DNA from: Actinomycetes bacterium
Lineage (GTDB): Bacteria; Actinomycetota; Acidimicrobiia; Acidimicrobiales; Ilumatobacteraceae
Direction of reading: 5' to 3'
Assembly: GCA_021414085.1 (NCBI GenBank)
Contig: JAIOPC010000014.1
Span: forward strand, 806,001-870,000
DNA: 64,000 nucleotides
Under the pieces are notes generated by a model that did no database searches, had not been told where the DNA came from, and saw nothing but the letters and a program-made list of their open reading frames with translations. The translations under genes were made by a program, and so were the position numbers. Shown here one piece after another: positions 57,789 to 64,000 of this stretch (the stretch's first letter is position 1; every line of letters starts with the position of its first letter).

Positions 57789-60082
57789 GATGCATTCCCA
57801 GCGTTAATCGTTTCCCACACTCGCTCGGCGGTCATCGGCAGCCGGCGCACCGGCGAACCAACGAGCTTGGCGATGGCGTTGCCGATGGCAGCGGCGGTAG
57901 CCACGTTGGGTGCCTCCGCCAAACTCTTCGCACCTCGGGGGCCAGCGTCGGGGGTGTAGATCTCGACGAACTGCACGTCGATCGGCGGTGCATCGGCGCA
58001 CGTTTGCAGCTTGTACTCCAGCAGCGCCGCGTTTCGTTGCCGCGCTTGATCGTCGTACTTGGTGCCCTCGGTGAGCGCTTGACCGATGCCCATCATCACG
58101 CCGCCTTCCACCTGGCCCTGCGCGCCGGTGTGATTGATAATCGTGCCCGAGTCGTGGGCGGTACTGACCCGCAGAACACGCACGACACCGGTTTCGCGAT
58201 CAAGTCGCACGCGTACCGCGTGGCAACTGAACTGTGGTGCGCGCCACGCGGTCATGCCGATGTCGCCGACGCATGTGTTGCCGACTGCCTTCGCAGCGGG
58301 CGGCGGCGGACCGGAGCCATGGCCGATGAGCAGTTCGCCATTGGCGGCCGTGGCAGCCAGCTTGGCAATTGCCACGCCACGATCGGGGCTACCGGCGACG
58401 TGCGCCATGCCGTCGGCCAGCACGATGTCGGCCGCGGCGGCTTCGAGCTTGTTGGCCGCAAGCTCGCGCAGTTGGTCGGCGATTTGGCCAGCGGCGGCGA
58501 TCACGGCCCGCCCGTTGTTGAACAGTGTCTGCGAACCGGTGGCGCCCATGTCGTAAGGCGCGGCGCTGGTGTCTTGATACACCAGTTCAAAATCCTCCGG
58601 CTGCATACCCAGTTCGTCGGCCGCGAGCTGGCGCAGCGTCATCACCGCACCGGTCCCACACTCCTGCGCGCCCGTGATGATCTGACCACTGCCGTCGCCG
58701 TCGATTTTGATGTATGCGCCGGACGCAGAAGCGAAGCTTGGCCACCAGCCGATTGCGACTCCGATTGCTTCATCGTCGGCGAGTGGCTTGCCGTAACCAG
58801 CAGCAGCAGTCGCCGCGTCGATGCACTGCTGCACGCCGATCTCGCCGTAGGTCTGGCCACTGGGCCCTTCGACATTGCTGTCGACCGCATTGAGTTTGCG
58901 GAACGCAACAGGATCCATCCCCAACTTGTTGGCAACCTCGTCGGTGTGCGACTCGAGCGCCCAGCACGTTTGCGGTGCGGTTGGCGCGCGCACCGAACCC
59001 GACGGCTGATGGTTCGTGTATGCGAGATGCGCTTCCGAGAGAACATTGGGAATCTTGTACGGCCCGAGGGCATGCATCGCGGCGAGTTGGCTAAAGAAGC
59101 CGGCATCGGCGGTGTATGCACCGTTGTCGATGACTAAGCGCGCCTTGCGGGCGATGATGGTGCCATCGGCTTTGACGCCGGTCTCGAAGTCGTAGACGAT
59201 TCCTTCGCGTCGCTTGTCGGGTGCAAGGAACTCCTCGCGACGACTGAACACCAGCTTCACTGGCCGCTTGGCGATTCGCGCGAGTGCGGCGACGTGGGCT
59301 TCGTAGTGAAAGCCGCACTTACCCCCGAAGCCGCCGCCGAGGTGCGGAACGATGATGCGCACGCGGCTGCTCGGCAACTCAAGCGTCTCGCAGACTCCGG
59401 CGCGAGCGTCGAACGGGACCTGTGTGCTGGTCCAGATGGTGACCTTGTTGCCTTCCCATTGCGCGACTACCGCCCGTGGTTCGATCGGCGCTGCATGGCA
59501 GCCATCGGATTCGTAGTGGCTGCGCACGACGAAGTCGGCCTCGGCGAGTGCTTTGTCCACATCGCCTTTCGCGATCGATGCGTACGACGCATCGTTGCGG
59601 TTACGCACCATCACACCCGGGGCGCCGTAGTCGGCCCAGTCCTCGTGTACCAGCGGCGAATCGGGAGAGAGCGCAGATTCGACGTCGTTAACGATGGGCA
59701 GCGGCGAGTACTCGACGACGATTGCATCGACGGCTCGTTGCGCGGTCTCCGCGTCGACCGCCGCAACTGCGGCCACGATCTCGCCCTCGAACCGCACGAC
59801 GTCGCGCGCAAACAGTCGGCGGTCTTGCACCATCGGGCCAAAGCGCACGTCGGGCACGTCGGCGTCGGTGATCACCGCAAACACTCCCGGCATTGCGCGT
59901 GCGGCGCTGACATCGAGCTTCGTGATGCGCGCATGGCTGACCTGTGCGTATCGGAACTTGGCGACCAACGTGCCCGTCAATGAAAGGTCAGCCGTGTAGC
60001 GGCCGCTACCGGTGACCTTGTCGGGGCCATCGGCACGAACGAAACGCCGAGTCGTTGCCTGAGCGGTAGCGGAAGGGGTCAT
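57785..60082 (-). CDS. Molybdenum hydroxylase large subunit, molybdopterin-binding (xanthine dehydrogenase family)
   Basis: 765 aa. The N-terminal a/b hammerhead domain (DKVTGSGRYTADLSLTGTLV) is followed by molybdopterin-binding segments: HLGGGFGGKCGF, SVRAPTAPQTCWALES, GAQECGTGAVMTLRQLAADEL and the final LAEAPNVATAAAIGNAI, where the catalytic base is the Glu of the LAEAP segment. The CO-dehydrogenase loop AYRCSFR is absent, so it is not a CO oxidiser; substrate may be an N-heterocycle, aldehyde or aromatic acyl-CoA. First gene of the operon; the ABC permease gene upstream ends 27 nt away. Confidence 0.92.
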   Translation of the reverse strand: MTPSATAQATTRRFVRADGPDKVTGSGRYTADLSLTGTLVAKFRYAQVSHARITKLDVSAARAMPGVFAVITDADVPDVRFGPMVQDRRLFARDVVRFEGEIVAAVAAVDAETAQRAVDAIVVEYSPLPIVNDVESALSPDSPLVHEDWADYGAPGVMVRNRNDASYASIAKGDVDKALAEADFVVRSHYESDGCHAAPIEPRAVVAQWEGNKVTIWTSTQVPFDARAGVCETLELPSSRVRIIVPHLGGGFGGKCGFHYEAHVAALARIAKRPVKLVFSRREEFLAPDKRREGIVYDFETGVKADGTIIARKARLVIDNGAYTADAGFFSQLAAMHALGPYKIPNVLSEAHLAYTNHQPSGSVRAPTAPQTCWALESHTDEVANKLGMDPVAFRKLNAVDSNVEGPSGQTYGEIGVQQCIDAATAAAGYGKPLADDEAIGVAIGWWPSFASASGAYIKIDGDGSGQIITGAQECGTGAVMTLRQLAADELGMQPEDFELVYQDTSAAPYDMGATGSQTLFNNGRAVIAAAGQIADQLRELAANKLEAAAADIVLADGMAHVAGSPDRGVAIAKLAATAANGELLIGHGSGPPPPAAKAVGNTCVGDIGMTAWRAPQFSCHAVRVRLDRETGVVRVLRVSTAHDSGTIINHTGAQGQVEGGVMMGIGQALTEGTKYDDQARQRNAALLEYKLQTCADAPPIDVQFVEIYTPDAGPRGAKSLAEAPNVATAAAIGNAIAKLVGSPVRRLPMTAERVWETINAGNAS

Positions 60083-60109
60083 GTCCCTAATATTGCAGAT
60101 CGCACCCAG

Positions 60110-60988
60110 TCAGCCGGTAAGGCCCGCGAAACCGGCCGTTGCGCCGCTCGCCGAGCCGCCACGTTTGTTCGCCCAGCGGGCGAGGCACGCCGCCAACGTG
60201 ACTGCGAGCAGTGTCAGAACCAGCATCACGGTCGCCAGCGCGTTCAGTGCCGGCGTCGAGCCAGCCCGTGCTCCCGAGTAGATCTTGATCGGCACTGTCT
60301 CGGTTGCCGCGCCGCTGGAGAGGAACGATGAGATCACAAAGTCGTCGACCGAAGTGGCGAACACAACCATCACACTGGCGAAGATCGCAGGCGCGAGCAG
60401 GGGCAGCAGCACGAGACGGATCGCTTGCAGCCGACTGGCGCCAAGGTCGCGCGCTGCTTCTTCGTACTGGGTGCCAATTGCTGCCAGTCGAGCGCGGACA
60501 ATGACGACGACGAACGAGAGCGTGAAGGTGATGTGACCAAGCAACATCCGTGTGAGCCCGGAAGGAAAGCCGGTGTACACCTGCGAGAACACGAAGAAGA
60601 AGGCAACCCCGAACACAATCTCCGGTGTGACGATCGGTAGCAGCATCAACCCATTGGCCGCGTTGGAAATCCTGCCCCGCCAACGTTGTAAGCCGATGGC
60701 CATTGCGACACCCAGCGGAGTCGCAATCAACATGCACAGCAAGGCCAGTTTCACCGTGTTGGCCATCGATGTCTGCAAGCTGTCGTCGTACCAGACCGAC
60801 GACTGGTGGTCGCCCCAGTACCAGCGGAACGACATTGGTTGAAACGTCGATCGGCTGCGGCCGTCATTCAGCGAGATGCGGGCGGCGATCAATACTGGCA
60901 ACAGCGACCACAACACGTACAGCCATGTCAGCACAGCCAGTGTCGGGAATCGACGCTTCGCGACTCGCCGTGTTGTTGTCGGCTTCAT
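60110..60988 (-). CDS. ABC transporter permease, PotC-like
   Basis: 292 aa from ATG at 60988, overlapping the PotB-like stop by 4 nt. About six membrane helices, with the permease EAA loop EEAARDLGASRLQAIRLVLLPLLAP contacting the ATPase, and the VFATSVDDFVISSFLSS segment typical of PotC-type permeases. With the PotB-like permease and the binding protein it forms an importer for polyamine-like or other small cationic compounds. A PotA-like ATPase gene is at 40484. Confidence 0.9.
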   Translation of the reverse strand: MKPTTTRRVAKRRFPTLAVLTWLYVLWSLLPVLIAARISLNDGRSRSTFQPMSFRWYWGDHQSSVWYDDSLQTSMANTVKLALLCMLIATPLGVAMAIGLQRWRGRISNAANGLMLLPIVTPEIVFGVAFFFVFSQVYTGFPSGLTRMLLGHITFTLSFVVVIVRARLAAIGTQYEEAARDLGASRLQAIRLVLLPLLAPAIFASVMVVFATSVDDFVISSFLSSGAATETVPIKIYSGARAGSTPALNALATVMLVLTLLAVTLAACLARWANKRGGSASGATAGFAGLTG

Positions 60989-61920
60989 CGCTCCGCCGCC
61001 CGCTGCTGACGGATCGTGATCACCAGGTAGTACATCATCAGCACGAACAGGCAGGCCATCAAGAGCAGCACCAGCGATGCGCCTGATTGCGGCTGACTGG
61101 AGCGCTGCAAGAAGAACTCGATCTGGTTGCCGACCATCGTGGTTTTCGGCGAGCCGCTGGTGAGATATGTGTTGGTGTAGTAGTCGCCAGCCATCGGCAG
61201 GATCGTGATCACGCTGGCCGCCATCAACCCAGGTACCGACAACGGCAGCGTGACGCGTCGAAACGTTTGGAACGCCGACGCGCCGAGATCGCGTCCAGCC
61301 TCGATCAGTCGACCGTCGAGCCGTTCCAGCGACGCAAACAGAGGCAAGATGAAGAAAGGGACGTAGCCGTAGATGAGTCCGATGACGACCGTGTACGAAT
61401 CGCCGTTCAACCAGTTGCGGGGTTCGTCCATCAGGTGCAAGAAGCGCAACACCTTGTTTACGTAGCCGTCGGGTTGCAACAAGTTCGTCCAGGCAAGCAT
61501 GCGCATCAGGTAGCTGATCCAAAACGGCAGCACGAGCGCAGCCATCAGCAGCCCGCGACGGCGCTTCACGACCCGCGCCGCAAAGTACGCCACCGGGTAG
61601 CCGATGAGAATGCAGCCGCCCAACGCAAGCGCGATGTAGGCACCGGTGCGAGCAAAGACTTGTCCGAGGTCGCCGTGCAGCACGCGGTCGACGATGCGTG
61701 ACATGGCGTCGAAGTCCCAGGCGAACGGATTCCACTGCGGTTGGGCGGTCTTCAGCAGCGGATCCACGGCACCGAACGCGACCGCGGTCACGGCGTAGAC
61801 AGAGACCACGAAGAAGGCGATCAGCCAGCCAACTCCGGGAACTGCAAAGGCGGCCCAGATCGCGGACGATCGATTGCGTGGACGGCGCTCCGCAACCGGT
61901 AGGTCAACGACCGCGGTCAC
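60985..61920 (-). CDS. ABC transporter permease, PotB-like
   Basis: 311 aa with about six membrane helices. EAA loop EAGRDLGASAFQTFRRVTLPLSVPG; the preceding LIYGYVPFFILPLFASLERLD is typical of PotB. It follows the binding-protein gene by 3 nt and overlaps the PotC-like gene by 4 nt, so binding protein, PotB and PotC are one operon running leftwards. Confidence 0.9.
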   Translation of the reverse strand: MTAVVDLPVAERRPRNRSSAIWAAFAVPGVGWLIAFFVVSVYAVTAVAFGAVDPLLKTAQPQWNPFAWDFDAMSRIVDRVLHGDLGQVFARTGAYIALALGGCILIGYPVAYFAARVVKRRRGLLMAALVLPFWISYLMRMLAWTNLLQPDGYVNKVLRFLHLMDEPRNWLNGDSYTVVIGLIYGYVPFFILPLFASLERLDGRLIEAGRDLGASAFQTFRRVTLPLSVPGLMAASVITILPMAGDYYTNTYLTSGSPKTTMVGNQIEFFLQRSSQPQSGASLVLLLMACLFVLMMYYLVITIRQQRAAER

Positions 61921-61923
61921 CGA

Positions 61924-63093
61924 TCACCCACCGGCGTTGAACTTCGACCAAGCTTCCTCGTACAACGCTTCGCCATCGACGTCGAGTTGTTTGAACACGA
62001 GACCGTTGTCGATCTCTTCCTGGGTCGGCACGCAATTGCGCAGGTGCTCGGGCACGTAGCCAGCATTGATGAGGTAATCGGCGTCGAGTTTGCTGAGCGC
62101 GGGCAGATAGCCGACCCAGGTGAAGTTCTTCTCGCTGACGTCGTTGTCGAGCAAGTAGTTGAGGTACAGGTGAGCGAGCACCGGATGTTCGGCATCGGCG
62201 AGCACGCCCATGCTGTCGTTGGTGACGACATACTCGCCGGCCGGTGGATGCCAAAACCCCAGCACGTCGTTGCTGACACCTTCGGGCAAGTAACCCGCCG
62301 CGCTCGCGATGAGATCAGCGCTCCACGTTTGAGCGATGCTCGTCGTGCCTTCCGGAATGTCCTTGTAGGCCTCAATGTTGACCTTCACGCTGACGAGGTC
62401 GATGAGCTCGGTGATGTCGGCGAGCGCCTGGTTGATTACTTCAGGGTCCACCGTGTTGACGTCGAATAGTCCGCGACGCATCATTGCCATCACGAGTGCT
62501 TCGCGCTCATCGTCGAGCACTGAAACTTCGCCAGCGAAGTCGGTGGCGTTCCAGATCGTGTCCCAGCCTTGCGCTTCGACATCCGCGGGATCGATGCGGT
62601 CAGTGCGATAGCCGATGCCCGTGCCGAAAAACGTGTACGGAACGGAGTACTTCGCGCCCGGATCGTAGAACGGGTCGTTGAAGTTGGAGATCACATTCGC
62701 GAAGTTCGGTATGTAGCTCTTGTTCAGCGGTTGCAGAAGACCACCAGCAATCATGTTGCCGATCGACGTGTTGGCCATCGAGTGCTGCACGTCGACCTTG
62801 ATCGCGCCTGACGCAATCTTCGTGACCACTTCGGTGTCGGAGAAAATAGTCGTCAGTTCCGTCTTCACGCCATACTTTGCTTCGAAGTCGGCGAGGACAT
62901 CGGGGTTGACGTACGAGTCGTAGTTGACGATGCGCAGTGGCCCCTTCTCGGGCTCAAGTCCGTCGGCGATGGTCTTGTTGTTCACCGACTTCTTGCCATT
63001 GTCAGCGCACGATTGCAGCAATGGAACGCCTGCACCGAGCGCGACACCAAGCTGTGCCGATCGGGCGAGAAAATCGCGTCGAGACGATCGCAT
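61924..63093 (-). CDS. ABC transporter substrate-binding protein, PotD-like, Tat-type lipoprotein signal
   Basis: 389 aa from ATG at 63093. The signal has a twin-arginine motif (RRDFLARSAQLGVALGAG) and ends at a lipobox-like LLQSC, implying Tat export and lipid anchoring. The mature protein is a type II periplasmic-binding fold of the spermidine/putrescine family (RIVNYDSYVNPDVLADFEAKYG, YSVPYTFFGTGIGY, SIAQTWSADLI). The ligand may be a polyamine or a quaternary amine. It is first in its operon and divergent from a Rieske oxygenase gene 61 nt away. Confidence 0.9.
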   Translation of the reverse strand: MRSSRRDFLARSAQLGVALGAGVPLLQSCADNGKKSVNNKTIADGLEPEKGPLRIVNYDSYVNPDVLADFEAKYGVKTELTTIFSDTEVVTKIASGAIKVDVQHSMANTSIGNMIAGGLLQPLNKSYIPNFANVISNFNDPFYDPGAKYSVPYTFFGTGIGYRTDRIDPADVEAQGWDTIWNATDFAGEVSVLDDEREALVMAMMRRGLFDVNTVDPEVINQALADITELIDLVSVKVNIEAYKDIPEGTTSIAQTWSADLIASAAGYLPEGVSNDVLGFWHPPAGEYVVTNDSMGVLADAEHPVLAHLYLNYLLDNDVSEKNFTWVGYLPALSKLDADYLINAGYVPEHLRNCVPTQEEIDNGLVFKQLDVDGEALYEEAWSKFNAGG

Positions 63094-63114
63094 TGTTTGC
63101 CCCCAACAGTTGTT

Positions 63115-63128
63115 TGACTGGTGAGTCA
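63115..63128. promoter_or_regulatory. Palindrome between PotD-like and Rieske starts
   Basis: TGACT-GGTG-AGTCA is a 5-bp-arm palindrome in the 60-bp space between the divergent starts at 63093 and 63154. It could be a regulator site coordinating uptake and oxidation, but the arms are short, so this is tentative. Confidence 0.35.
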
Positions 63129-63153
63129 GAATGTAGCAAGGAGATTCAGACCG

Positions 63154-64000
63154 ATGGGCACCAGAGACATCGCCGAGCCAGAAGGCATCCGACAAGCACG
63201 CACGCTGCCCGCCGCGTGGTACTCGTCGCCGTACCACCACGAGCGTGAGCTGCTGCGCGTGTGGTCTGCGCAGTGGGTGTGCATCGGCGATGCGCTCGAT
63301 ATGCCGGAACCGGGGTCGTGGAGAGCGCTTACCGCTGGGCGCGCGCCCGTGCTGCTCGTTCGCGACCGCGACGGCGAGCTGCGTGCCTTTCTCAACGTCT
63401 GTCGTCACCGTGCCTCACCGCTGTGCGAGCCCGGCGCGAGTGCAAGCGGCGCGGCGCTGACGTGCCCGTATCACGCATGGCTCTACCGCCTCGATGGTTC
63501 GTTGGCGCGTGCGCAGGGTGTCGGCGAGCCTGAAGGATTCGACGTCGCCGACTATTCGCTCAAACCGGTTGGCTTGGTGACGTGGAGGCGTTGGGTCTTC
63601 GTTCACGCCGACGCCACGGCAACGGCACCCGACTTCGGACCGCTCGCTGTCGCGATCGACGCCTTCGATTTGGAAGCAATGGACATTGTGCTCGCGGAGA
63701 GCGACGAGCGATCGTTCAACTGGAAGGTGCTCGTCGAGAACTACAGCGAGAACTACCACACGCCGTTTGTGCACCCCGAGATCGATAACTCGAATTCACA
63801 CGACTATCCCATGGTCGGCGACGGTTTGGTGTTGTACGCGTGGGATCGACCGTTGCAACCGAACGACGCGGCCGGACGCGCGATGAACGAACTGCTACCG
63901 GGTGAACCCGGATGGGAGGCAGTCGCGATGGCAACGACCGGCCAGCCCTACGACCGAGGCAGCTACCTGACCGTGTTTCCGAACCTGATGCTCAACGTCT
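63154..64000 (+). CDS. Rieske oxygenase alpha subunit, quaternary-amine type (3' end outside window)
   Basis: 282 residues visible from ATG at 63154, with ribosome site AAGGAGA 9 nt upstream; it runs off the right edge. Rieske ligands C83-R-H85 and C104-P-Y-H107; iron site NWKVLVENYSENYHTPFVHP with His202 and His207, and Glu199 at the bridging position, as in the gene at 42658. Family relatives oxidise choline, betaines or carnitine. It is divergent from the PotD-like transporter operon, so uptake and first oxidation of the same amine are plausible. The reductase may lie beyond the edge. Confidence 0.87.
   Translation, partial: MGTRDIAEPEGIRQARTLPAAWYSSPYHHERELLRVWSAQWVCIGDALDMPEPGSWRALTAGRAPVLLVRDRDGELRAFLNVCRHRASPLCEPGASASGAALTCPYHAWLYRLDGSLARAQGVGEPEGFDVADYSLKPVGLVTWRRWVFVHADATATAPDFGPLAVAIDAFDLEAMDIVLAESDERSFNWKVLVENYSENYHTPFVHPEIDNSNSHDYPMVGDGLVLYAWDRPLQPNDAAGRAMNELLPGEPGWEAVAMATTGQPYDRGSYLTVFPNLMLNV

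Noticed and set aside
1-64000. Search for insertion sequences, integrases or prophage genes
   Set aside because: No transposase, recombinase or phage structural motif was seen; the only repeat family found is the nested hairpin element.

Overview
The window is high-GC, densely coding DNA. Its gene content is typical of a free-living actinobacterium: SURF1-type cytochrome oxidase assembly, an actinobacterial-style SAM-clan riboswitch on metX, a SigE-type ECF sigma factor, FCD-type GntR and TetR regulators, frequent GTG/TTG starts and many 4-nt ATGA/GTGA start-stop overlaps. An aquatic or soil member of Acidimicrobiia would fit, but this is inferred from gene content alone. There is one tRNA-Gly(GCC). 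No rRNA, prophage, insertion sequence or CRISPR array was seen, and no gap without a gene exceeds about 220 bases.

Region 1 (1-13.8 kb) is a catabolic island. A VOC protein, a GntR repressor, a cupin and an HyuA-type hydantoinase/oxoprolinase form one overlapping operon. A Rieske oxygenase, two more VOC proteins, a SnoaL-like protein and an aldo/keto reductase sit beside it. An enolase-superfamily enzyme plus HD protein lie 9 kb away. Three copies of one operator (core TGGTCTGACCA, the TGGTNNNACCA form bound by FCD GntR repressors) stand before three of these transcription units and beside the Rieske start, suggesting one regulon for an unidentified substrate. Between them is a translationally coupled amidohydrolase - O-methyltransferase - amidohydrolase operon.

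Region 2 (13.8-40.5 kb) is mixed housekeeping and accessory DNA: a BMP-type lipoprotein, a GMC oxidoreductase, a metallo-beta-lactamase-fold hydrolase, SURF1, a sigma factor with a membrane partner, a SET-domain protein, two secreted calcium-repeat proteins, riboswitch-controlled metX, tRNA-Gly, an aldehyde dehydrogenase, a 5'-3' exonuclease, an MFS exporter, NhaA, a split methylmalonyl-CoA-type mutase, and a MerR/DUF4188 divergent pair sharing a double palindromic operator.

Region 3 (40.5-64 kb) looks devoted to quaternary amines. It carries a CaiD-like hydratase, an acyl-CoA dehydrogenase, an ADP-forming acyl-CoA synthetase, an L-carnitine dehydrogenase/thioesterase fusion, a degenerate paralogue of that fusion, and a BKACE-family dehydrocarnitine cleavage enzyme. 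Together these could carry gamma-butyrobetaine or carnitine to glycine betaine. Around them are two Rieske oxygenases with a glutamate at the bridging position, a TetR regulator with its own palindrome, a class III aminotransferase, a phytanoyl-CoA dioxygenase-like protein, a three-subunit molybdenum hydroxylase, and a polyamine-type ABC transporter whose ATPase gene lies about 19 kb from its permeases and binding protein.

A nested double-hairpin repeat of about 86 bp occurs twice, at 17.9 and 51.9 kb.
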